Shown here: positions 1 to 10,863 of the stretch, one piece after another
Layout: every line of letters begins with the position of its first letter
Numbering within the stretch: the stretch's first letter is position 1
Assembly (NCBI GenBank): GCA_016201085.1
Contig: JACQDO010000455.1
Coordinates: forward strand, 1-14,219
DNA from: Hyphomicrobiales bacterium
GTDB lineage: Bacteria; Pseudomonadota; Alphaproteobacteria; Rhizobiales; Xanthobacteraceae
Direction: 5' to 3'
Length of the DNA: 14,219 nt
Notes under the pieces: model-generated
What the model saw: the letters and a program-made list of their open reading frames with translations, nothing else
The model's database searches: none
Told to the model about the DNA's origin: nothing
Translations under genes and position numbers: made by a program

Positions 1-314
1 CGCGAGCGCTGGTGATCGAGGAAGCCCATCTCGACCAGCTTCTTGAGATTGGAGGAGACGTTGGAGCCGAGATAATAACCGCGCGTGCGCAGCTCGCCGG
101 CGGTGAGTTCCTTGTCGCCGATGTTGTAGAGCAACAGCGCCTGCACCGAATTGATGTCGGAGCGGCCGCGGCGATCGAATTCATCCTTGATGACGTCGAG
201 CAGCCGACGATGCAGCCGCTCCACCAAGGTCAAAGCCTCATGATAGAGAGGCCGGATATGATCGAAACGCGCCTCGCGCTCGGCGGGTTCGACCGTTTTT
301 GCAACGGCTTTCAT
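1..314 (-). CDS. ldtR: LdtR-like MarR/winged-helix transcriptional regulator (3' end outside window)
   Basis: This is the N-terminal 104 or so residues of a small winged-helix regulator; the rest lies beyond the left edge. The translation begins MKAVAKTVEPAEREARFDHI and contains the stretch ERLHRRLLDVIKDEFDRRG (about 52 residues before the edge), then DINSVQALLLYNIGD, ELTAGELRTRGYYLGSNVS and NLKKLVEMGFLDH. The last two form a recognisable recognition-helix and wing region. I recognise this as the rhizobial/Liberibacter LdtR type of MarR protein, known there for controlling an L,D-transpeptidase gene and stress tolerance; that role is family knowledge and is not shown here. The ATG is at 314-312, preceded by a good AAGGGGCG ribosome site about 7 nt upstream. 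It lies downstream of mmsB on the same strand, but the 206-bp gap suggests its own promoter. The family call is fairly sure; the exact symbol is less so. Confidence 0.75.
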   Translation of the reverse strand, partial: MKAVAKTVEPAEREARFDHIRPLYHEALTLVERLHRRLLDVIKDEFDRRGRSDINSVQALLLYNIGDKELTAGELRTRGYYLGSNVSSNLKKLVEMGFLDHQRS

Positions 315-520
315 GTTCAACGCCCCTTACGTTTTATTGTGTTCGTCTTTGGTAACGAGGCCCTGTTTTCCTCGTCCCGCATATCGCAACCTATAAGGGG
401 CAGTCTAAAATCGGCTTAAATAACACCATAAAGATTAGGTTTATTTGCAAGGGTGAACGTTTGGTTGACGACAAAATTGAATCGAACGCAGCAAGGGTTC
501 GTTCACCACACATGTCGTCA
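315..520 (-). promoter_or_regulatory. AT-rich leader of the ldtR-like gene with repeated and inverted motifs
   Basis: This 206-bp gap between mmsB and the regulator is clearly richer in A and T than the flanking genes. It holds an inverted pair AAATAA (418-423) and TTATTT (441-446), an 8-bp direct repeat GCAAGGGT at 447-454 and 491-498 (44 bp apart), and an 8-bp inverted pair GGTGAACG (452-459) and CGTTCACC (500-507). A short CGAAC/GTTCG stem at 483-501 could be a weak end signal for the mmsB operon, but there is no clean T-run. The region most likely carries the regulator's promoter and perhaps an autoregulatory site. I could not place a convincing -35/-10 pair. The repeats are of a length that can occur by chance in 200 bp. 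Confidence 0.35.
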
Positions 521-1405
521 TTAGCCGCGAACAAAGCGGATTATCCCGGAAAAATCCCGGCCCGCCTCCCCGCTCTCGACATATGACGAATAAATCCTTG
601 CCGCGTCGGCGCCCAGTGGTGTTTTTGCACCGGCGGCCTTGGCGGCGTCCTGCGCCAATTTCAGGTCCTTCAGCATCATGGCGGCGGTGAAGCCGGCCTG
701 ATAGTCGCGGTTGGCCGGCGATGTCGGCACCGGTCCCGGCACCGGGCAATAGCTCGTCATCGACCAGCACTGGCCGGACGATTTCGACGAGATGTCGAAC
801 AGCTTCTGGTGGTCGAGACCGAGCTTCTCCGCCAGCACGAAGGCTTCCGACACCGCGATCATCGACACGCCGAGGATCATGTTGTTGCAGATCTTGGCGG
901 CCTGGCCGTTGCCGGCGCCGCCGGCATGCACGATGGTCTTGCCCATCTTCTGCAAAATCGACTCGGCGCGGGTGAACGCCTGCGCGCTGCCGCCGACCAT
1001 GAAGGTGAGCGTGCCCGCGGTGGCGCCGCCGACGCCGCCCGACACCGGCGCGTCCAGCATCAGCAGGCCCTTGTTCTCGGCTTCGGCCGCTACGGCGCGC
1101 GCGCTGTCCACGTCGATGGTCGAGCAATCGATCAGCAGCGTACCGGCATTGGCGCTCTCGACGATGCCGCCGGCGCCAAGATAGACCGCGCGCACTTCCT
1201 TGCCCGCCGGCAGCATCGTGATGACGACATCGGCGCGCGCGGCCGCCACCTTGACGAATTCGACGGCCGTGCCGCCGGCGCTTTTGAGTTTTTCCAGCGC
1301 GGCCGGATTGACGTCGACGCCCTCGACCTGATGGCCGGCCTTGATCAGGTTCTGCGCCATCGGCAGACCCATATTGCCGAGCCCGATGAATCCGATGCGT
1401 GCCAT
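521..1405 (-). CDS. mmsB: 3-hydroxyisobutyrate dehydrogenase
   Basis: NAD-dependent oxidation of 3-hydroxyisobutyrate to methylmalonate semialdehyde, a late step of valine breakdown in the cytoplasm. The 294-residue protein has the usual family length. Residues 4-13 give the Rossmann nucleotide loop (IGFIGLGNMG). Residues 118-124 (DAPVSGG) are the substrate-binding motif of beta-hydroxyacid dehydrogenases. The segment GNGQAAKICNNM carries the expected catalytic lysine at K171. The C-terminal stretch GFTAAMMLKDLKLAQDAA is typical of MmsB rather than of tartronate semialdehyde reductase. The ATG at 1405-1403 is preceded by AGGAGAGG. It is the last gene of the icmF-led operon, 22 bp after the DUF6163-like gene. 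The neighbouring 3-hydroxyisobutyryl-CoA hydrolase makes its substrate, which supports the assignment over other family members. Confidence 0.93.
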   Translation of the reverse strand: MARIGFIGLGNMGLPMAQNLIKAGHQVEGVDVNPAALEKLKSAGGTAVEFVKVAAARADVVITMLPAGKEVRAVYLGAGGIVESANAGTLLIDCSTIDVDSARAVAAEAENKGLLMLDAPVSGGVGGATAGTLTFMVGGSAQAFTRAESILQKMGKTIVHAGGAGNGQAAKICNNMILGVSMIAVSEAFVLAEKLGLDHQKLFDISSKSSGQCWSMTSYCPVPGPVPTSPANRDYQAGFTAAMMLKDLKLAQDAAKAAGAKTPLGADAARIYSSYVESGEAGRDFSGIIRFVRG

Positions 1406-1427
1406 CGCGCCTCTCCTATCAAAATGT

Positions 1428-1877
1428 TTACGCCGGCTGCTCCTGCGCCGACTTCAAGGCCAGCCATAGATAAATCCCCAGCAGCGCGCCTTCCACGGCG
1501 ACCGTCAGAAAGCCGCTGCCGAACACCTGCGGGAAAAATATTTCCACCGCCATCATCGAGGCGACCGCGGCCAGCCAGATCACCGCCCCCCAGGCGGCGG
1601 CGAGCCAAAGGCCGACGGCGGCGACCAGATCGATCACCGCGAAAAACACCGTGGCGGATTGCCAGGCGATCGAATGATATTCGAACACCTCATTGGGCGG
1701 AACGGCGATGCCGCACAGCCGCGACCAGTGATAGAGCCCCTTGAGCATCGACACGACGGCCATCAGGCGCAGGAACAGCACCAGCCGGCGCGTCCAGCGG
1801 CCAACGTCCGGCTCGCCGGACGGCTCGTGCACCGGTTCGAGCGCTTGCAGATCGTCGTTGTAGGCCGGTTCGCTCAT
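1428..1877 (-). CDS. DUF6163-like four-helix inner-membrane protein
   Basis: A 149-residue membrane protein of unknown function. The first 28 or so residues are acidic and probably cytoplasmic. Four hydrophobic segments follow, at about residues 30-50, 71-93, 95-115 and 122-141. The first contains RLMAVVSMLKGLYHWSRLCG, a pattern I associate with the DUF6163 family of Rhizobiales; this is recognition from memory, not a search. There are no obvious catalytic motifs. Its ATG overlaps the stop codon of the upstream 3-hydroxyisobutyryl-CoA hydrolase in an ATGA overlap at 1874-1877, so it is probably translationally coupled. It ends 22 bp before mmsB. Being placed between two enzymes of valine breakdown suggests a supporting membrane role for that pathway, but nothing in the sequence states one. 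Confidence 0.7.
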   Translation of the reverse strand: MSEPAYNDDLQALEPVHEPSGEPDVGRWTRRLVLFLRLMAVVSMLKGLYHWSRLCGIAVPPNEVFEYHSIAWQSATVFFAVIDLVAAVGLWLAAAWGAVIWLAAVASMMAVEIFFPQVFGSGFLTVAVEGALLGIYLWLALKSAQEQPA

Positions 1878-2929
1878 GGCAGATCCAGCTCTGCATCGGG
1901 AAGCGGCGCGAAATGGCGCTCGACCTCCGCCGCGCTCACCGCGGCGAGCGTGGCCGGCCGCCAGCGCGGCTTGTTGTCCTTGTCGACGATCACGGCGCGC
2001 ACGCCTTCATAGAAATCGTGGTCATGGATGACGCGCGAGACTATGCGGAATTCGGTGCGCATGCACGTCTCGAAATCCCACGCGCCACCGCGCCGCACCT
2101 GCGCCAGCGCCAATTTAAGGCTGAGCGGGGATTTTGTGCGAATGGTGGCGGCGGTCTTGCCTGCCCATTCGGCGTCGGCGCCGCCCGCGGCCGCTTCGCG
2201 CTCGAGCGCCGCGACGATCTCCTCGACCTGGCGGCCGGCAAACAGCCGGTCGATCGCCGCGCGCTTCGCCACAATCGGCCCCTCGCCCGCAGGCTCTGCG
2301 AAGGCCGCCAGCACGGCGTCGACCGATACGGTGCCGCTCAGCGCCTCGATCAGCGCGGCAAAGCGCGCCGACGGTATGCGATGGGTGGCAATGCCCGCGC
2401 CGACACCGTCGGCAATGCCGAAGCGTTCGCCGGTGAGCGCGCAATAGGCGCCGAGTTCGCCCGGCATGCGCGGCAGGAACCAGGTGCCGCCGACATCGGG
2501 AAAGATGCCGATGCCCACCTCCGGCATGGCGAAGGAAAAACGGTCGCCGGCCACGCGGTGCGAGCCGTGCACCGATACGCCGACGCCGCCGCCCATGACG
2601 ATGCCGTCGATCAGCGCGACATAGGGTTTGCGGTAATTCTTGATCGCGGTATTGAGCCGATATTCGTCGCCCCAGAACTGCAAGGCCTCTTTATGCCGGC
2701 CGGCCTTGCCCAGATCGTAAAGCATGCGGATATCGCCACCGGCGCAAAACGCCCGCTCGCCCGCGGCCTGGATCACCACCCGCGTCACCGCCGCATCGTC
2801 GGCCCACAGCACGAGCTGCGCGTGCAATGCGCGGACCATGCCATGGGTGATGGCATTGAGCGCCTTTGGCCGGTTGAGCGTGACGATGCCGGCGGCGCCG
2901 CGCCGTTCGAACAGGATTTCGTCTGTCAT
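1874..2929 (-). CDS. 3-hydroxyisobutyryl-CoA hydrolase (enoyl-CoA hydratase/isomerase superfamily)
   Basis: Hydrolyses 3-hydroxyisobutyryl-CoA to free 3-hydroxyisobutyrate and CoA in valine degradation. At 351 residues it has the length of the hydrolase branch, longer than the 260-residue crotonases. Visible motifs are LNRPKALNAI (18-27), the CoA-binding FCAGGDIRMLYD (61-72), the oxyanion-hole stretch VMGGGVGVSVHGSHRV (111-126) and MPEVGIGIFPDVGG (135-148). The last is the hallmark of this branch, with the catalytic-type Glu137 and Asp145. The C-terminal domain includes RTEFRIVSRVIHDHDFYEGVRAV and KDNKPRWRP, also typical. The frame stays open far upstream, but the homologous N terminus begins at ATG 2929-2927. 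That ATG overlaps the stop codon of the FNT channel gene by 4 bp (ATGA). Its own stop overlaps the next gene in the same way. Short-chain enoyl-CoA hydratase is a less likely alternative. Confidence 0.93.
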   Translation of the reverse strand: MTDEILFERRGAAGIVTLNRPKALNAITHGMVRALHAQLVLWADDAAVTRVVIQAAGERAFCAGGDIRMLYDLGKAGRHKEALQFWGDEYRLNTAIKNYRKPYVALIDGIVMGGGVGVSVHGSHRVAGDRFSFAMPEVGIGIFPDVGGTWFLPRMPGELGAYCALTGERFGIADGVGAGIATHRIPSARFAALIEALSGTVSVDAVLAAFAEPAGEGPIVAKRAAIDRLFAGRQVEEIVAALEREAAAGGADAEWAGKTAATIRTKSPLSLKLALAQVRRGGAWDFETCMRTEFRIVSRVIHDHDFYEGVRAVIVDKDNKPRWRPATLAAVSAAEVERHFAPLPDAELDLP

Positions 2930-3783
2930 GGCCGCTTGCGCAGATAAATGAACCAGTAGACCGCGCCCACCAGTCCGCCGCCGCCGATGATATTGCCGAT
3001 GGTCACCGGGATCAGGCTGACGAAAAATGCCGTCCAGGTCAGCGCGTCGTAGTTGCCGCCGAGCTGCGCCCACAGCTCCGTCGGCCCCCACGCCTTGATG
3101 AACAGGCCGAGCGGGATGAGATACATGTTGGCGACCGAATGCTCGAAGCCGGCAACCACAAAGGCCGAGACCGGAAAGACGATCGCCAGCACCTTGTCGG
3201 TGGTGGTGCGGGCGCCGAAGGCGAGCCAGACCGCCAGGCACACCAGCACATTGCACAGGATGCCGAGAAACAGCGCGTGGTCGAACGACAGCGTGACTTT
3301 GGTGAGCGCGAGATTGAGTGCCACGGCGGTCACGCTGCCTTTGCCGCCCAAATACTGGCCGGAGAGGAACACCAGCCCGGCGGTGCCGAGCGCACCGATG
3401 AAGTTGCCGATATAGACGATGGTCCAGGCGCGCAGCATTTCGCGCAGGCGCACTTCGCCGGCGGCCCAGGCCATCACCATCAGCGTGTTGCCGGTGAACA
3501 GCTCGGCGCCGCCGACGATGATCAGGATCAAGCCCAGGCAAAACACCACGCCGGACAGCAGCCGGCTCAGGCCGAACGGCAGCACGCCATCGGCGCCGGC
3601 CAGCACCGTGGTGGCGAACATGGCGCCGAGCGCGATGAAGGCGCCGGCCAGCACGGCGAGCGCCAACAGGCTGACCACGTCCATGCGGGTCTTCTGCACG
3701 CCGACCGCCTCGGCTTTGCGGGCAATCTCCGGCGGCAGCAGCGCGTCGATGCTGTGGTTGGAAAGGTCCGTACCGCCGTTCAT
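2926..3783 (-). CDS. Formate/nitrite transporter (FNT) family channel
   Basis: A 285-residue inner-membrane protein of the FocA/NirC family, which forms pentamers with a pore in each subunit for small monovalent anions (formate, nitrite, acetate, lactate or hydrosulfide by subfamily). It has a cytoplasmic N terminus (residues 1-34) and about six membrane spans. Family motifs are AELFTGNTL (93-101), GILCNVLVCLAVW (174-186), GFEHSVANMYLIPLG (212-226) with the central pore histidine His215, and the C-terminal NIIGGGGLVGAVYWFIYLR (264-282). Substrate cannot be read from these motifs. It sits 62 bp downstream of icmF and overlaps the 3-hydroxyisobutyryl-CoA hydrolase start by 4 bp. Context therefore points toward a small carboxylate produced or used by this pathway rather than nitrite, but that is inference. 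No formate enzyme is visible nearby. Confidence 0.9.
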   Translation of the reverse strand: MNGGTDLSNHSIDALLPPEIARKAEAVGVQKTRMDVVSLLALAVLAGAFIALGAMFATTVLAGADGVLPFGLSRLLSGVVFCLGLILIIVGGAELFTGNTLMVMAWAAGEVRLREMLRAWTIVYIGNFIGALGTAGLVFLSGQYLGGKGSVTAVALNLALTKVTLSFDHALFLGILCNVLVCLAVWLAFGARTTTDKVLAIVFPVSAFVVAGFEHSVANMYLIPLGLFIKAWGPTELWAQLGGNYDALTWTAFFVSLIPVTIGNIIGGGGLVGAVYWFIYLRKRP

Positions 3784-3812
3784 GTCGCGCGCTCCGTTGT
3801 TATTGATTGTGA

Positions 3813-8345
<4,533 letters not shown>

Positions 8346-8404
8346 AGACTCACCACTCGTTTCTCTTCCCGCCGGCTGATCGACATCAACAGGCAGACTT
8401 TCGC

Positions 8405-10711
8405 ATGGGTGAATTCGCCATCGGCCAAGGCGTGCCGCGTTTCGAAGACCCGCGCCTGGTGCGCGGCGGCGGGCATTATATCGACGACGTGGTCTATCCC
8501 GGCATGGCTTTCGGCGTGGTGCTGCGCTCGCCGCATGCGCACGCCAGGATCAAGTCGATCGATGTGAGCGTGGCCAAGGCTGCGCCCGGCGTGCTGGCGG
8601 TGATCACCGCCGCCGACTGGAAGGCCTCCGGCTTCGGCGACCTGCCCAGCCATCCCGGCTTGAAACGCCGCGGCGGCACGCCGATGGCGTTGCCGCGTTA
8701 TCCGGTGCTGGCGGAGACGCATGTGCGCTGGGTCGGCGATTGCGTCGCCTTTGTGGTGGCCGAAACCGCCGCGCAGGCGATGGACGGCGCCGAACGGATC
8801 GCCGTCGACTACGAGGAGTTGCCGGCGGTCACCTCGGTGGCCGAGGCGGTCAAGCCGGGCGCGCCGCGTGTTCATGACGAGTGTCCCGACAATATCTCCT
8901 TCGTTGAGCTGATCGGCGACAAGGCGGCGACCGACGCCGCCTTCGCGCGCGCCGCCCATGTTGTGAAACATCGCTTCGTCATCAACCGCGTCACCGCCGC
9001 CGCCATGGAGCCGCGCGGCGCCGTCGGCCTCTACAATGCCGGCGACGGCCGCTACACCATCCATTCGCCGATCCAGCGCGCGCACGGCTTTCGCACCGAT
9101 CTCGCCAAGATGCTGCGCGTGCCGGAGAGCCGCGTGCGCGTGACCACCGGCGACATCGGCGGCAGCTTCGGCATGAAGACGCCGATCTTCAACGAGACGC
9201 CGCTGGTGGTGCTGGCCTCCAAGCTCACCGGACGCGCGGTGAAATGGATGAGCACGCGCACCGAGGCGTTCCTGTCCGACGCGCAGGCGCGCGACAATGT
9301 CACCGAGGCGGAGCTGGCGCTCGATGCGGATGGCAATTTCTTAGGCCTGCGGGTGAAGACGCTCGCCGCCGTCGGTGCCTACCTGCAGCACAACATGCCG
9401 GCCTTTGTGCTCAATGCCGGCACGCTCGCCGGCACCTATCGCACGCCGGCGATCCATGCCGACATCAGCGCTGTGTTCACCCATACCAACCCGGTGCGGC
9501 CCTATCGCGGCAACGGCCGGCCCGAAGCCGGCTATGTGATCGAGCGCATGGTCGACCTGGCGGCGGCCGAACTCAAGATCGATGCGGCCGAGCTGCGGCG
9601 GCGCAATTACATTTCGCCTAGCGCTATGCCGTTCAAGACCGGGCTCACATTTACCTACGACTGCGGCGAGTTCGAGAAGAACATGGACCTCGCGCTCAAG
9701 CTCGCCGACTACAAAGGCTTCGAGAGACGCCGCAAGGCGGCGCGCCAGCGCGGCAAGCTCTTAGGTATCGGCCTGTCCAACACCATCGAGCGCGCGGCGG
9801 CCCCGAGCGCGGAAGGCGCCGAGGTGCGTTTCGACCGCGGCGGCAGCGCCACGCTCTATTCCGGCTCGGTCAGCCAGGGCCAGGGGCACGAGACCACGTT
9901 CAAGCAACTGGTGTGCGATGCGCTCGGGCTCGACCCCAACGAGGTGCGTTACGTGCAGGGCGACACCGACGACGTGTTCTTCGGCGAAGGCACCGGCGGC
10001 TCGCGCTCGGCCACCATGGCCGGCTCGGCCTTCGCCATGGCGACGCAGAAGGTGATCGCCAAGGGAAAGCAGATCGCCGCGCACGCGCTCCAGGTTGCCC
10101 GCGACGACGTCAAATTCGCCGACGGCGTGTTCTCCTCGCCCAAGACCAACCGGACCATGACCATTCAGGAGGTGGCGGCCGACGCCGCCAATCCGGCGAA
10201 AATCCCCAAGGATATGGAGCCCGGCCTGATCGCCACCGCCGTCTACAAGGCGCCGGTCAACAATTATCCCAACGGCTGCCATGTCTGCGAAGTCGAGATC
10301 GACATGGAAACCGGCGTGCCTGAGATCGTGCGCTACAGCGTCATCGACGACGTCGGCACCGTGCTCAATCCGCTGCTGGTGCATGGCCAGGTGCAGGGCG
10401 GCATTGCGCAAGGCGCAGGACAGGCGCTGCTGGAGGACATCCATTTCGACGCCAGCGGCCAGTTGGTCACCGCCTCGTTCATGGATTACGCCATGCCGCG
10501 CGCGCACAATCTCTGCGCCATGCAGATCGAGAGTAATCCGGTGCCGACCAAGACCAATCCGCTCGGCACCAAGGGCGTCGGCGAAGCCGGCTGCGTCGGC
10601 GCGCTGCCGGCGGTGGTCAACGCGGTGGTGAACGCCTTGGCGGAATTCGGTGTCAAGCACATCGAGATGCCTGCGACACCGGAGCGCATCTGGCGCGCGA
10701 TGCAAAAGTAG
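8405..10711 (+). CDS. Xanthine dehydrogenase/CoxL-family molybdenum hydroxylase large subunit
   Basis: A 768-residue molybdopterin-cytosine-dinucleotide-binding subunit of the molybdenum hydroxylase family. The N-terminal domain starts GQGVPRFEDPRLVRGGGHYI (8-27) and the Mo-binding domain follows. Motifs include GGSFGMK (252-258), PYRGNGRPE (366-374, the active-site loop), QGQGHETTFKQL (491-502), EGTGGSRS (528-535) and GTKGVGEAG (721-729), with the expected catalytic Glu727. The active-site loop is not the AYRCSFR form of true aerobic CO dehydrogenase, so the substrate is some other aldehyde, purine or N-heterocycle and cannot be named. The partner FeS (CoxS) and FAD (CoxM) subunits are absent on either side: hemB precedes it by 59 bp and nrfA follows. 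The ATG at 8405 has only a weak ribosome site (CAGGCAG), but homologous proteins begin the same way. Confidence 0.9.
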   Translation: MGEFAIGQGVPRFEDPRLVRGGGHYIDDVVYPGMAFGVVLRSPHAHARIKSIDVSVAKAAPGVLAVITAADWKASGFGDLPSHPGLKRRGGTPMALPRYPVLAETHVRWVGDCVAFVVAETAAQAMDGAERIAVDYEELPAVTSVAEAVKPGAPRVHDECPDNISFVELIGDKAATDAAFARAAHVVKHRFVINRVTAAAMEPRGAVGLYNAGDGRYTIHSPIQRAHGFRTDLAKMLRVPESRVRVTTGDIGGSFGMKTPIFNETPLVVLASKLTGRAVKWMSTRTEAFLSDAQARDNVTEAELALDADGNFLGLRVKTLAAVGAYLQHNMPAFVLNAGTLAGTYRTPAIHADISAVFTHTNPVRPYRGNGRPEAGYVIERMVDLAAAELKIDAAELRRRNYISPSAMPFKTGLTFTYDCGEFEKNMDLALKLADYKGFERRRKAARQRGKLLGIGLSNTIERAAAPSAEGAEVRFDRGGSATLYSGSVSQGQGHETTFKQLVCDALGLDPNEVRYVQGDTDDVFFGEGTGGSRSATMAGSAFAMATQKVIAKGKQIAAHALQVARDDVKFADGVFSSPKTNRTMTIQEVAADAANPAKIPKDMEPGLIATAVYKAPVNNYPNGCHVCEVEIDMETGVPEIVRYSVIDDVGTVLNPLLVHGQVQGGIAQGAGQALLEDIHFDASGQLVTASFMDYAMPRAHNLCAMQIESNPVPTKTNPLGTKGVGEAGCVGALPAVVNAVVNALAEFGVKHIEMPATPERIWRAMQK

Positions 10712-10764
10712 CGGGTGTGCCAGAGCGCGGACGCATAACACACACCACCGGATACCGATGAGGC

Positions 10765-10811
10765 CATTGCGCCCGCTGCAATTTGACACGGCGCAATGAC
10801 TTTCTTGAAAA
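10765..10811 (+). promoter_or_regulatory. Putative nrfA promoter with 9-bp inverted repeat around TTGACA
   Basis: A perfect inverted repeat, CATTGCGCC (10765-10773) and GGCGCAATG (10790-10798), is separated by 16 bp. That spacer contains a consensus -35 hexamer, TTGACA, at 10783-10788. The candidate -10 at 17-bp spacing, TGAAAA (10806-10811), is poor, as expected of an activated promoter or of a wrong guess. A shorter nested pair, ATTGC-N7-GCAAT (10766-10782), shares the left arm. The dyad could be an operator. It could also fold as a stem-loop ending the upstream gene, but no T-run follows. No canonical FNR (TTGAT-N4-ATCAA) site is visible. Confidence 0.4.
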
Positions 10812-10863
10812 ATGTGAACTGATCGACGCCCTGACGCAAACTGTCTTCAACGGGGCGCGATCG

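Noticed and set aside
2930..3541. Upstream extension of the 3-hydroxyisobutyryl-CoA hydrolase frame over the FNT gene.
   Set aside because: It is the arginine-rich out-of-frame shadow of the channel gene; the hydrolase family N terminus starts at 2929.
10783..10863. TTG start for nrfA giving a 27-residue N-terminal extension.
   Set aside because: The extension would put a charged segment before the signal peptide, has no ribosome site, and its TTG coincides with a TTGACA promoter-like element.
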